Source of the DNA: Methanolacinia paynteri
Lineage (GTDB): Archaea; Halobacteriota; Methanomicrobia; Methanomicrobiales; Methanomicrobiaceae
Length of the DNA: 64,000 nucleotides
NCBI RefSeq assembly: GCF_000784355.1
Contig: NZ_KN360926.1
Location: forward strand, 1 to 64,000
Direction: 5' to 3'
This document shows, piece after piece, positions 36,599-45,256 of this stretch (positions are counted from its first letter, which is position 1; the number at the start of each line of letters is the position of its first letter). Position numbers and translations under genes: made by a program. The notes under the pieces were generated by a model. That model had not been told where the DNA came from and made no database searches. It was given only the letters and a program-made list of their open reading frames with translations.

Positions 36599-36682
36599 GC
36601 CGAGATAGTCTAGTCCGGGAAGGCGGTGGCCTTGAAAGCCACTGGTGTTTGCACCTCGGGAGTTCAAATCTCTCTCTCGGCG
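36599..36682 (+). tRNA. tRNA-Ser (anticodon UGA)
   Basis: An 84-nt class II tRNA. The acceptor stem GCCGAGA pairs with TCTCGGC, with discriminator G. The anticodon stem GTGGC/GCCAC encloses loop CTTGAAA, giving anticodon TGA (serine). The long variable arm (TGGTGTTTGCACC) and T-loop TTCAAAT are present. CCA is not encoded. AT-rich TTTAATTAAT about 20 bp upstream is the likely TATA element; a T-run follows. Confidence 0.95.
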
Positions 36683-36730
36683 TTTTGCCAGAATAAGAAT
36701 AATTATTCCTCATAGAGGAGGATTTCTATT

Positions 36731-36955
36731 ATGTGTATTGCTATACCTGCAGAAGTGCTGGAGATAAAGGATGGCAATGTGGCTTTAGTTGATTATGGTG
36801 ATCTTCAACAGGAGGTTCGCATTGATCTTGTCGATGTTGAGGTTGGAGAATTCGTCCTTGTTCACGTGGGCTTCGCGATCCAAAAATTAAGCCGTGAAGA
36901 GGCTTTACAGACAAGACAGGTCTTTAAGGAAGTATACGCTGCAATGGAGGAATAA
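36731..36955 (+). CDS. hypC: hydrogenase maturation protein HypC
   Basis: A 74-residue chaperone with the essential N-terminal MCIAIPAEV, whose Cys2 binds the Fe(CN)2CO precursor, and the VHVGFAIQKL motif. It delivers iron to [NiFe]-hydrogenase large subunits. AGAGGAGG precedes the ATG. hypA starts on its stop codon, and hypE follows, forming a hypCAE operon that serves the F420-reducing and other hydrogenases of a hydrogenotrophic methanogen. Confidence 0.95.
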   Translation: MCIAIPAEVLEIKDGNVALVDYGDLQQEVRIDLVDVEVGEFVLVHVGFAIQKLSREEALQTRQVFKEVYAAMEE

Positions 36956-37302
36956 TGCACGAGTACTCCATTGCATATGATATATATGCAACCGCGAAAA
37001 GGGCAGCGGAAGACAATTTTGCAACTAAAGTAAAGAAGGTTCACGTCGGTGTGGGCGAACTGACGATGATAAATCCCGAACAGGTTATCTTCCTGTTCGA
37101 GACTATGTGCGAGGAAGAATCTCTTTTTAAGGACTGTAAGATTGAATGTACGAGTATTCCTGTCAAAAGCGAATGCGAATGCGGGTATTCCGGAAACGAG
37201 AGATTTGTATGTCCTGATTGCGGGAAGCTTCCTGTTGTTAAAGAGGGTATGGAGATTCTGGTTACAAATATCGAGATAGAGGTTGAAGATGAAGACGATT
37301 GA
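36955..37302 (+). CDS. hypA: hydrogenase nickel insertion protein HypA
   Basis: A 115-residue protein beginning MHEYSIA, where His2 binds nickel, with the zinc site CECGYSG and CPDCG in the C-terminal half. It helps insert Ni into [NiFe]-hydrogenases. It overlaps hypC by 1 base and hypE by 14 bases, so the three are coupled. The tail is very acidic (EIEVEDEDD). Confidence 0.95.
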   Translation: MHEYSIAYDIYATAKRAAEDNFATKVKKVHVGVGELTMINPEQVIFLFETMCEEESLFKDCKIECTSIPVKSECECGYSGNERFVCPDCGKLPVVKEGMEILVTNIEIEVEDEDD

Positions 37303-38290
37303 CCTGATGCACGGAGCCGGCGGCGCGATCTTTGCCGAACTCCTTGGAAAGACTTTGACTGCATATACTCACAATAATGCCGGAGGTATTGGCCTCGAAG
37401 CTCTTGATGACGGAGCGGTTATCCCAATCAACGGTTCTAATATCGTTCTTACTACAGATTCCCATGTTGTAAGGCCTCTTTTCTTCCCGGGAGGGGACAT
37501 CGGGAGGATCGCAGTATGCGGAACGGCCAATGATCTTGCAATGATGGGTGCGAAGCCCATAGCTTTGACATGCGCAATGATAATCGAAGAGGGCTTCGAG
37601 ATCCCGCAGCTTGAAAGGATCGTGAAATCGATGGATGAGGCCCTTGGGGAGTGCGGTGCGTCCATCGTTACAGGGGATACGAAGGTTCTTGAAAAGGGAG
37701 CACTTGACGGCATTGCAATTAATACCGCCGGAATCGGGGTCGCGGAAAAACCTGTAAGGGATTGCGGCCTTAAACCCGGTGATGTGATTCTATCGAGCGG
37801 AACCCTGGGGGATCACGGACTTGCGATTCTTACAGCAAGAGAAGGCTTCGATCTCGGCGAACAGATACACTCCGATGTTGCGCCTGTTTGGAATATCGTC
37901 GAGAATGCGATGGCTGCAGGCGATGTGCATGCGATGAAGGATCCTACACGCGGTGGTTTTTCAAATGCGATCAATGAGATGGCTGAAAAATCGGGTGTCC
38001 AGGTAAGAATCAGGGAAGAAGATCTCCCGGTGAGAAGGTCGGTTGCAAGCGCATCCGAACTCCTTGGCATAAATCCGCTTGATGTCGCCAACGAGGGAAA
38101 GGTGATCATGGGCGTTGCAGCGGATGATGCCGAAGAGATTCTTGCGGCGATCCGCATGTCAAAGTATGGACAGGATGCCGCAATTATCGGTTATGTAGTC
38201 GAAGGGAGTTCGGTCATTATGGAGACTTCAATAGGCGGCGAGAGGTTTATCGAACCCCCTATAGGCGATCCGGTCCCGAGGGTCTGCTGA
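37289..38290 (+). CDS. hypE: hydrogenase expression/formation protein HypE
   Basis: A 333-residue PurM-fold protein starting MKTIDLMHGAGG and ending in the conserved PRVC, whose last Cys carries the thiocarboxamide dehydrated to cyanide for the active-site iron. ATG 37289 is chosen over TTG 37283; GAGGT lies just upstream. HypF and HypD, the partner enzymes, are not in the window. Confidence 0.96.
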   Translation: MKTIDLMHGAGGAIFAELLGKTLTAYTHNNAGGIGLEALDDGAVIPINGSNIVLTTDSHVVRPLFFPGGDIGRIAVCGTANDLAMMGAKPIALTCAMIIEEGFEIPQLERIVKSMDEALGECGASIVTGDTKVLEKGALDGIAINTAGIGVAEKPVRDCGLKPGDVILSSGTLGDHGLAILTAREGFDLGEQIHSDVAPVWNIVENAMAAGDVHAMKDPTRGGFSNAINEMAEKSGVQVRIREEDLPVRRSVASASELLGINPLDVANEGKVIMGVAADDAEEILAAIRMSKYGQDAAIIGYVVEGSSVIMETSIGGERFIEPPIGDPVPRVC

Positions 38291-38345
38291 AGACCGATCG
38301 CCAGTTTTATTTTTATTAATGGATATTATCTTCTGAGTTCGTTTT

Positions 38346-39611
38346 ATGTCCGGTTATTGCGATCTAATCCTGAAAAATGTCTCTACCCCGTCGGGTATTG
38401 TAGTCGATATTTCAATAAAAGATGGTGTTGTAGTCCATTCCGGGTCCTCAGGACGGGCTGAAGAGATCATTGATTGCACAGGACTGCGTGTACTTCCGGG
38501 CGCAATAGATATGCATGTCCATATGAGAGGGGGAATGGCGCAAAGTTCGAAGGAGACATGGGAGACGGGTACGAAGAGCGCTCTTGCCGGTGGCGTTACG
38601 CATGTCGTGGACCAGCCGAACTGCATTCCCCCGGTAAAGGATGTTCCGTCATTTGAATCCAGACTTGCCGAAGCGAAGGAACAGGCATTCTGTAATTTTT
38701 CCATCAATGGCGGTGTAATGGAGGGTGCGGACCTTCCCGGAATGCATCGTGCCGGTGCGGCGGCCTTCGGGGAGATCTTTGCAGCACCGTCAAGCTACGG
38801 CGAGGGAATTCCTGAAGAATTCCTTGGGCAGGCGTTTCTGGAGCTTGAGAAGATCGGTGGCCTTGCGACGGTCCATGCCGAGACAGTTACGGAAGGTTTG
38901 GATGATTCGCTCTTCGCACATACCAGACTGAGGTCGCCTGAAGGTGAGGCGCTTGCGGTCTCAAAAGTAATCGAAATGGCTCCCAAAAACCTGAGACTTC
39001 ATTTCTGTCATCTTTCCTGCCCTGAGTCCGTGAATCTTGTATCGGGGAAGAATACATTTGAGGTAATGCCTCATCACCTCCTGCTTTCGACGGAGATGTT
39101 TGATAATCACGATACCTTTGCAAAAGTAAATCCCCCGGTAAGGGATGAAGAGACAAGACAGGAACTTTGGAAGTACTGGGACCGGATAGATGTCCTTGCA
39201 TCTGATCACGCCCCCCATACAATCGCCGAAAAGTCGGCTGAGTTCTCCTGTGCTCCGTCCGGCATCCCGGGTGTCGAGACGATGATCCCTCTCTTCCTTG
39301 CGCTTGTATACAGGAAGAAGATCTCTCTCCGGTCGCTCATCGATAAAACAACCGTCAATCCTGCACGGATTCTTCATATGAATTGCGCCGGGTTCGAACC
39401 GGGAATGCGTGGAGACTTTGCCATATACCCGAAGACCCCGGAGTTGATCGATCCGGAAAGACTTCACAGTCTTGCAGGATGGACTCCTTACGAGGGTATG
39501 GAAGGTGTGTTCCCGGAGAAAACAATTCTTGGCGGAGATGTCGTTTATTCGGATGGGGAATTCTTCAGGGGTAATCCCAAGTGGATTCCTGGAGACGGAT
39601 ATATAGAATAA
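38346..39611 (+). CDS. pyrC: dihydroorotase PyrC
   Basis: A 421-residue type I amidohydrolase. The metal site DMHVHMRGG is near residue 56, later His ligands in VHAETV and LHFCHLS, and the catalytic Asp in ASDHAPHT. It closes carbamoyl aspartate to dihydroorotate in pyrimidine synthesis; pyrE lies further on at 45.2 kb. The sequence NPARI in the C-terminal region is typical. Start 38346 gives the standard length. Confidence 0.93.
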   Translation: MSGYCDLILKNVSTPSGIVVDISIKDGVVVHSGSSGRAEEIIDCTGLRVLPGAIDMHVHMRGGMAQSSKETWETGTKSALAGGVTHVVDQPNCIPPVKDVPSFESRLAEAKEQAFCNFSINGGVMEGADLPGMHRAGAAAFGEIFAAPSSYGEGIPEEFLGQAFLELEKIGGLATVHAETVTEGLDDSLFAHTRLRSPEGEALAVSKVIEMAPKNLRLHFCHLSCPESVNLVSGKNTFEVMPHHLLLSTEMFDNHDTFAKVNPPVRDEETRQELWKYWDRIDVLASDHAPHTIAEKSAEFSCAPSGIPGVETMIPLFLALVYRKKISLRSLIDKTTVNPARILHMNCAGFEPGMRGDFAIYPKTPELIDPERLHSLAGWTPYEGMEGVFPEKTILGGDVVYSDGEFFRGNPKWIPGDGYIE

Positions 39612-39616
39612 ACTTC

Positions 39617-39800
39617 AATATATACTGTCGAAAATTGCGATTCATATAGGTCCCCGGGTGATTACAGGACTAAAGCCCTAATGTGAGCCATGGGACAACC
39701 CGGAATCGCTACAGACATCAAAGCCCGGCGTTAGGGTTTAAATGGTGAAGAACGGCGAGATGCCACTTGTGATCCGATTTTGTTAAATGCCGGGCGATAC
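39617..39800 (+). ncRNA. candidate structured small RNA between pyrC and DUF167 gene
   Basis: A TATA-like CAATATATACTG at 39617-39628 lies about 25 bp before a GC-rich body starting near 39648. The body has several pairing segments: GTCCC/GGGAC (39650-39654 with 39692-39696) or CCGGGT/ACCCGG (39654-39659 with 39698-39703), CCCTAA/TTAGGG flanked by TAAA/TTTA (39671-39681 with 39731-39740), and GCCCGGC/GCCGGGC (39723-39729 with 39789-39795). No known family was recognised. It could also be a 5' leader of the downstream gene. Confidence 0.5.
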
Positions 39801-39818
39801 TCATTCTTAAATAGATAT

Positions 39819-40136
39819 ATGAATTACAGGGACGCTCTTTTACAGTCAGGCGATGCTGTCCTGATCAGTCTTGATGTCTCTCCCGGTAGTAAAAAAACCG
39901 TCTTCCCAGCAGGGTACAATGAATGGCGAAACGCGATCGAGTGCAGAATTAAATCACCGGCGACCGAAGGAAAGGCGAACGCCGAGATTATAAAGACGAT
40001 AGCAGACTATTTTTCGGTTAAAAAAAGCGATGTGGCGATTGTCTCCGGTTCAACTTCCGGCCAGAAGAAAATAAAGATCTCGGGGATCTCTTTGGAAGAT
40101 GCTTTGGGGAAGCTTTCAGTGGATCTTGGGGAATAA
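39819..40136 (+). CDS. DUF167 (YggU) family protein
   Basis: A 105-residue small basic protein with the DUF167 signature: VLISLDVSPGSKK, EWRNAIECRIKSPATEGKANAEII and VSGSTSGQKKIKI. Function unknown in all domains. ATG 39819 is chosen; the longer frame from TTG 39780 would run through the structured RNA candidate. No SD is visible before 39819. Confidence 0.85.
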   Translation: MNYRDALLQSGDAVLISLDVSPGSKKTVFPAGYNEWRNAIECRIKSPATEGKANAEIIKTIADYFSVKKSDVAIVSGSTSGQKKIKISGISLEDALGKLSVDLGE

Positions 40137-40726
40137 CTTGTTTTTGGATTTTTTGATTCTGATATCTTTTTAAAATTACCACAATAATCTAATAATTTTG
40201 GTTACATTACTTTTTTATCTGGAGGGAGAGTTGCTATTTTGGGTAATTAATTGCAATTTTTTGGAACCGGAGGGATGCTCGTCCATCCCGAGGCGACCTA
40301 TCGCAACGAGGGGGAGGGTCACAGGGAGGGGGAAAACATCCCCCTCTCTGAATACTGATTTGATTAGGGCATAAGCCCCTGACGGGGCAGCCCTATGCTC
40401 AGTCCGCTTCGCGAACTTTCGCAATCGTGATAACCCGGCCTGGACGCTACCCTCCGGGTAGCCTCGGCCGGGTGACAAAACTCTTGCTCCGTTGGATGGG
40501 AACAAGAGATAATCTCCTTCTTTCCATCCATCGACCATTCAATATTCTAACTTATTTTTAATCTGGTGACCAAAGGTCGCCCCTTGGGTTTCGAAAGGGG
40601 GACTGTCCTTCAGATCATAAGATAATTTAAATAATTTTAAGTAATATTTGTGAATTGCTTCATGAATTTAACATTTCACGTATTTGGAATATTCACAGCA
40701 TTACAGCATTACAGGAGGAATTATTA
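40137..40726. other. non-coding region with GC-rich hairpin array
   Basis: 590 bp before dnaG. About 40260-40612 is GC-rich and full of inverted repeats: GGGATG/CATCCC (40272-40289), GCCCC/GGGGC (40375-40388), nested CCCGGCC/GGCCGGG with inner GCTACCC/GGGTAGC (40434-40472), and CTCTTG/CAAGAG. A leftward open frame across it looks spurious. It differs in sequence from the element at 48.3/54.5 kb but has the same character. Confidence 0.55.
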
Positions 40727-41920
40727 TTGTACATACCTGAAACAACAAAATATCAGGTTCACCTTGGATTCGCTATCGAGGGGGTGGTCGAGAAGTCCGA
40801 TATAATCGGAGCCATATTCGGGCAAACCGAAGGACTTCTCGGCGAAGACCTGGACCTGCGTGATCTCCAGAGATCAGGAAGAATCGGAAGAATCGATGTA
40901 GCAAGTGAGAGTAAAAAGGGCGAAACGAAGGGTGAGATTCTTATCTCGTCCTCGCTTGATAAGGCGGAAACAGCAGTGCTCGCCGCTTCTCTTGAGACAA
41001 TAGAAAGAGTAGGTCCGTGCAGCGGGCGCTTTAATGTAAAGAAGATAGAGGATATCAGGATCTCAAAACGGAAACACATCGTCGGAAGGGCCAAGGAGAT
41101 ATTGATCGAATCCTTTGAAGAAGGAATTATCGACACGAATGAGATACTCGATCAGGTCAGGGAATATGCACGTATAGAAAAAATCGTCGAGATAGGGGAA
41201 GAAAAACTTCCTGCCGGCCCGAATGTCGAGAGTTCCGATGCGATAATTATCGTAGAAGGAAGGGCCGACGTCATCAATCTCCTCCGTTATGGCATAAAGA
41301 ACGCCATCGCAGTAGAGGGGACGAAGGTCCCGGGAATCATCAGCCGCTTATGCGAGCAGAAAACCGCGACTGCGTTTCCCGACGGCGATCGCGGCGGAGA
41401 TATGATCTTAAAAGAACTGTTGCAGGTCGCAGAGATCGACTACGTCGCCATCTGCCCGAGGGGCAGAAGCGTAGAAGATATGTCCCGAAAAGAGATCATA
41501 AAATCCATGAGAAACAAGGTCCCTGCCGAACTTATAACCGATGCAGGAGGGACTGTCAATATCGAATCTTACGTACATTCCGTTGAAGAAGGGGCTTTAA
41601 AACCCGAAGCGTCAGATGTGGAATCAGAAGCTGTCGCTGTTGACAAAACTCTCCTCAGGCATATGGAAGAGCTGCACGGGGAAAATCTTGTGAGGTTCCT
41701 TTCGGATGATTATGAAACAACCGGAGAAGTTCCTTTTTCGGATATCGAAGCCGGCCTGAAGAAAGTAAATTCATCCACATACGGATTAATCACGGACCAG
41801 ACCGTAAACCAGGTGATAATCGACATGGCTTCCGCAAAAAAGATAAACTTCATCGCTGCTCCCGATTTCCGGGGAATAATCAAAAAGCCGGTGAATATCA
41901 GGCTGCTGAAGATACCTTAA
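40727..41920 (+). CDS. dnaG: archaeal DnaG (Toprim primase-like, exosome subunit)
   Basis: A 397-residue archaeal DnaG. The Toprim domain has EGRADVINLLRYG and the acidic DGDRGGD motif. In archaea this protein is a stable part of the RNA exosome and may also prime DNA. Start is a TTG at 40727 because AGGAGG (40713-40718) lies 8 bases upstream; family members begin M-x-x-x-x-TTKYQVH, fitting this. The longer frame (TTG 40655) has no SD. Confidence 0.93.
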   Translation: MYIPETTKYQVHLGFAIEGVVEKSDIIGAIFGQTEGLLGEDLDLRDLQRSGRIGRIDVASESKKGETKGEILISSSLDKAETAVLAASLETIERVGPCSGRFNVKKIEDIRISKRKHIVGRAKEILIESFEEGIIDTNEILDQVREYARIEKIVEIGEEKLPAGPNVESSDAIIIVEGRADVINLLRYGIKNAIAVEGTKVPGIISRLCEQKTATAFPDGDRGGDMILKELLQVAEIDYVAICPRGRSVEDMSRKEIIKSMRNKVPAELITDAGGTVNIESYVHSVEEGALKPEASDVESEAVAVDKTLLRHMEELHGENLVRFLSDDYETTGEVPFSDIEAGLKKVNSSTYGLITDQTVNQVIIDMASAKKINFIAAPDFRGIIKKPVNIRLLKIP

Positions 41921-41978
41921 ATGGTTTGAGGGACAATAATACTATAACTTTTTAAACAGTTGTCAGAGTGTGGTCTTT

Positions 41979-42275
41979 ATGCATAAGGAAGAGTTAATTG
42001 CCCTCCATCAGTTTATGTTTACTATCAAGGAAAACCTTGAAAGCGAGAACCCGAATTTATCTTTTGAACACTACAATTCCCTGAAGATAAATCCCAACCA
42101 GGTACACAAAAGCAAGATGGAGCACAAACATGCGATATTTGTCCTCGGGGAGGAGATCGCGGATGCAATGAAGGACGTCGAACCTTCCGCTTCAAAGAGA
42201 ATCGCGGCACGTATGAGTGAACTTGCCCGGAGAACAGAGAAAGAGATAGATGAAATGCCTGATGAAAAATACTGA
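41979..42275 (+). CDS. UPF0058 family protein
   Basis: A 98-residue archaeal protein starting MHKEELIALHQFMFTIK, typical of UPF0058 (unknown function; helical, euryarchaeal). A TATA-like CTTTTTAAACAG at 41947-41958 is about 25 bp before the ATG, so the mRNA is probably leaderless. A GTG at 41970 would extend it by three residues. Its 3' end nearly meets the convergent ATP-grasp gene. Confidence 0.85.
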   Translation: MHKEELIALHQFMFTIKENLESENPNLSFEHYNSLKINPNQVHKSKMEHKHAIFVLGEEIADAMKDVEPSASKRIAARMSELARRTEKEIDEMPDEKY

Positions 42276-42276
42276 G

Positions 42277-43074
42277 TCAGGCTTTAAGTGATTTTTCTTT
42301 TTCAACCAAATATTCTGCAATATATTCCGGAATCGGGGCACTCATGCAGTGCCAGTTAGGCGTTCCGTTCACCTCGAGCACGAGATACGAATCCTCCCAC
42401 GGTAAGAGATCCACTCCGCAGTAATCTATATTCACTGCATTTGCCGCTTTTGATGAGATCTCCGCCATGTTATCGGGGATCTCGGCAACCGCTTCTCCGA
42501 GTCCTCCCTGGTGTATGTTGTGCGCAAATGTATCCGAACTTCTCCTTATGGCCCCGACAGCTTCACCGTCGATGACAAACACGCGGTAATCGCAGTTGTT
42601 CTTAATGAATTCCTGGATGTAATACGGACTCTCACCAAGTTCGCTGATATTTGTCATCGGATATATTCCGTTTCCGTCGAACCCGTATACCGGTTTATAG
42701 ACCACTTTTCCGTGCTTCTCAAGAAAAGTCTCTACATGCTCCTGCGAATTGGTGAAGATGGTTTCGGGCGTAGGAACACCCGCTTTGATAAGTCTCGCGG
42801 TTGTCTGGACCTTGCTTGCGCAAGTCGCTATGGATTCAGGACTGTTGACGACAGTGTTCGATAGTCCGAGGACCGACAACGCTTCAAACTGAACACCGTC
42901 CTGGCGGATGCCGCAGGCCCAGATCAACTCACCTTCGATTCCCGGATTGAAAGGATTGATTTTATCAAGATCCAGGTATTCCCAGGGAGCATTCCGCTTA
43001 TCAAGTGCGGAAACGACCATCCCCGTAGAATTGTCATCAGGCGTATCCGTCGGTTTCTTAATTATATGTATCAT
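42277..43074 (-). CDS. ATP-grasp ligase (RimK-like)
   Basis: A 265-residue ATP-grasp enzyme: VVYKPVYGFDGNGI (ATP-binding loop), YIQEFIKN, YRVFVIDGEAVGAIRR and the metal-binding VDLLPWEDSYLVLEVNGTPNW. Relatives in methanogens add glutamate to tetrahydromethanopterin (MptN) or to F420 (CofF), both with this domain layout. Which one, if either, cannot be settled here. It is downstream of tes, 9 bp away on the same strand, and is probably co-transcribed with it. Confidence 0.8.
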   Translation of the reverse strand: MIHIIKKPTDTPDDNSTGMVVSALDKRNAPWEYLDLDKINPFNPGIEGELIWACGIRQDGVQFEALSVLGLSNTVVNSPESIATCASKVQTTARLIKAGVPTPETIFTNSQEHVETFLEKHGKVVYKPVYGFDGNGIYPMTNISELGESPYYIQEFIKNNCDYRVFVIDGEAVGAIRRSSDTFAHNIHQGGLGEAVAEIPDNMAEISSKAANAVNIDYCGVDLLPWEDSYLVLEVNGTPNWHCMSAPIPEYIAEYLVEKEKSLKA

Positions 43075-43083
43075 AAAAAAAGT

Positions 43084-44574
43084 TTATTCTAAATTATCTA
43101 ATGGATCAAGTTCTTTTATGTCTTTCCCGTATTTTCTCCAGACCTTTTCCCTGAATACGGGGCCGGAGTTATATGTGCAGAAAGGAATCAGGCGTCCTTC
43201 AGGTGTTGCATAATGGATGCAGCATCTCTGGACGCGGCTCACATCATAATTATAATTGTCCATGAAGTGCATTGTGCCGATGAACAGGGCGTTCCAGTGG
43301 AATTCCTTCAATGCCTCGAAATCATGTTTTATAAGTGCATGATAGAGCATCTTCCAGAACTGCGTGGAATTTGAATATTCCCCTTTCTTCAGTGAGGAGT
43401 GAACTCCCTTAAGGCCCTCGGCCAGTGTCATGTACTTGTTGATTACCGAAGGATCATCGATCTTCTGCGACATATTATTCATGACTTCAAAGAAGGTGTC
43501 CACGTCGATCATCTTATTGATCGGAACCAGGCCTTCATCCGTTACAAAGGCATATGTCGCCGCACCGCAGTGTTGGTGTGCCGTGAAGGTGATTTGCGGT
43601 TTTCCTGTATATTTTTCTATGAGCTCTGAGATCGGGACAACCGACGGAACCGGGTAAAAATATTCCTTTTTCATCACGCCGTCGGTCTGTTCTTCTATTC
43701 TGTCCAGGAGATCCGGAATTGTGACGCGTTCCTTCTCGATATCGTCTTCCGATGCAGCGCCTGTAAATGCTACCGGCTGGAAGTTAATTCCCCTTACGAC
43801 GTCGTTATGCTCGGCTGCGAATTTTATTATATCCCCGACTTCGTGATCGTTCTTTCCGTTTATTACCGTAGGAACCAGAACAACTCCCTGGCCGCACGCA
43901 GCGCAGTTATCTATAGCTTTTTTGCTTAATTTTATGAATGGATTGGTTTCCTTCGTTACGCCGTCAAAATGCAGGTATACTGTAGAAAGACCCGCATCTT
44001 TGAGCTGTTTTACATATTCGGGATCACGCGCAAGTTTAATTCCGTTCGTCGCCATCTGGACCTGATTGAAACCCATTTCACGTGCTTTTTTTATGATTTC
44101 AATAAGATCGTCGCGCATTGTCGGTTCTCCGCCGGAGAACTGTACTGCCGGTGCAGGGCATGGCCTTTCATCCCTGAGCACCTTAAGCATCCCGACAATC
44201 TGGTCGAAGTCAGGTTCGTAGACAAAACCGCATGCCCTTGCGTTTGCAAAACAGAACTCGCAGTTGAGGTTGCACCTGTTTGTAAGATCGATATTCGCCA
44301 GCAGGGTTGTGGATTTATGGTTGTTGCAAATTCCGCAGGCTGTAGGGCATTCTTCTATGGAAGCCGTTACCTGTGGATTTTCCAGGCCCGATCCCGGGCT
44401 GTCGTACTGATCGTATCGCCTGAACATCTCGGCATCAGACCAGTATAATGCCTTATAAGTCCCATGTTCCGGACATGTCCTGACGATCCAGATTTTATTG
44501 TCTTCCTCAATAATTTCTGCCGGCAGAACCGCACCACATTCCGGGCAGAGACTTTTGGTATTTTTGATCACCAT
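43084..44574 (-). CDS. tes: tetraether lipid synthase Tes (radical SAM)
   Basis: A 496-residue radical SAM enzyme. N-terminal Cys pairs (CPEC, CPEHG, CPTACGIC) precede CNLNCEFC (Cys101/105/108) and the SAM-binding FSGGEPTMR. This matches the MJ0619-type Tes/GDGT-MAS family, shown to join archaeol tails into macrocyclic archaeol and GDGT. Later Cys residues (HQHCG, RCCIHYATPEG, PFCTYN) bind further clusters. It is divergent from carS, which makes the CDP-archaeol precursor, so the pair links membrane-lipid steps. Confidence 0.93.
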   Translation of the reverse strand: MVIKNTKSLCPECGAVLPAEIIEEDNKIWIVRTCPEHGTYKALYWSDAEMFRRYDQYDSPGSGLENPQVTASIEECPTACGICNNHKSTTLLANIDLTNRCNLNCEFCFANARACGFVYEPDFDQIVGMLKVLRDERPCPAPAVQFSGGEPTMRDDLIEIIKKAREMGFNQVQMATNGIKLARDPEYVKQLKDAGLSTVYLHFDGVTKETNPFIKLSKKAIDNCAACGQGVVLVPTVINGKNDHEVGDIIKFAAEHNDVVRGINFQPVAFTGAASEDDIEKERVTIPDLLDRIEEQTDGVMKKEYFYPVPSVVPISELIEKYTGKPQITFTAHQHCGAATYAFVTDEGLVPINKMIDVDTFFEVMNNMSQKIDDPSVINKYMTLAEGLKGVHSSLKKGEYSNSTQFWKMLYHALIKHDFEALKEFHWNALFIGTMHFMDNYNYDVSRVQRCCIHYATPEGRLIPFCTYNSGPVFREKVWRKYGKDIKELDPLDNLE

Positions 44575-44701
44575 GGTAACTCACTTATTTTTTCTTGATC
44601 CTTATTTAATTCATTTATGAGAACTGATAATGCATTAAAGTTATTTTTTCAACTGTTTTGATACATTATATATTTTATTAATACTTTAATTATTAGACAT
44701 A

Positions 44702-45256
44702 TTGTTGCCGGACAATTTAGATTTATGGAGTGTAATTTATCCGTTTCTTCTTGCATTCTGGATAATGATACCTGCATATGTACCCAACTCAGCTGCTGCA
44801 GTCTTCGGAGGAGGAAGACCTATCGACGGAGGGGAAAACTGGAGCGACGGGAGACGCATATTCGGGGAGGGAAAGACATGGAGAGGCTTCATAGGTGGTG
44901 TTTTGTCGGGAATCATATTCGGTATACTGCTTATAGTTATCGAAAATGCCTTCGGCTGGTCGATCCAGACTCTTCTTTCGGTTATTCTCCTCTCGCTCGG
45001 TGCACTTCTGGGGGATCTCGTCAAGAGTTTCTTTAAAAGAAGGCTGGATAAAAAACGCGGTGAGGAATGGCTTATCGCCGATCAGTATGATCTTGTGGCA
45101 GGCTCCATGCTTCTCGTTTTCGTCTTCGACTACGGCTGGGCCGTTCAGCATATAACAATTGCAGTTTTAATATGTATTCTGATAATCACTCCTCTACTTC
45201 ACAGGGGTGTAAACATAATCGGTTATATGATTGGAGTAAAGGATGTTCCATGGTAA
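44702..45256 (+). CDS. carS: CDP-archaeol synthase CarS
   Basis: A 184-residue membrane protein with about five helices. DUF46/CarS signatures are seen (AAAVFGGGRPIDGG, GEGKTWRGFIGG, LGDLVKSFFKRRL, ADQYDLVAGS). It activates digeranylgeranylglyceryl phosphate with CTP. The start is a TTG at 44702 (no in-frame ATG nearby), about 30 bp after the TATA box TTATATATTTTA, so a leaderless TTG start is likely. It ends inside the start of pyrE. Confidence 0.9.
   Translation: MLPDNLDLWSVIYPFLLAFWIMIPAYVPNSAAAVFGGGRPIDGGENWSDGRRIFGEGKTWRGFIGGVLSGIIFGILLIVIENAFGWSIQTLLSVILLSLGALLGDLVKSFFKRRLDKKRGEEWLIADQYDLVAGSMLLVFVFDYGWAVQHITIAVLICILIITPLLHRGVNIIGYMIGVKDVPW

Noticed and set aside
39780-39818. TTG start extending the DUF167 protein by 13 residues
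   Set aside because: The extension would be read from the 3' arm of the RNA candidate, has no SD, and is not part of the family domain.
40215-40538. Leftward open frame of 107 codons before dnaG
   Set aside because: It lies wholly in the GC-rich hairpin array; its composition follows the hairpins and it resembles no protein family.
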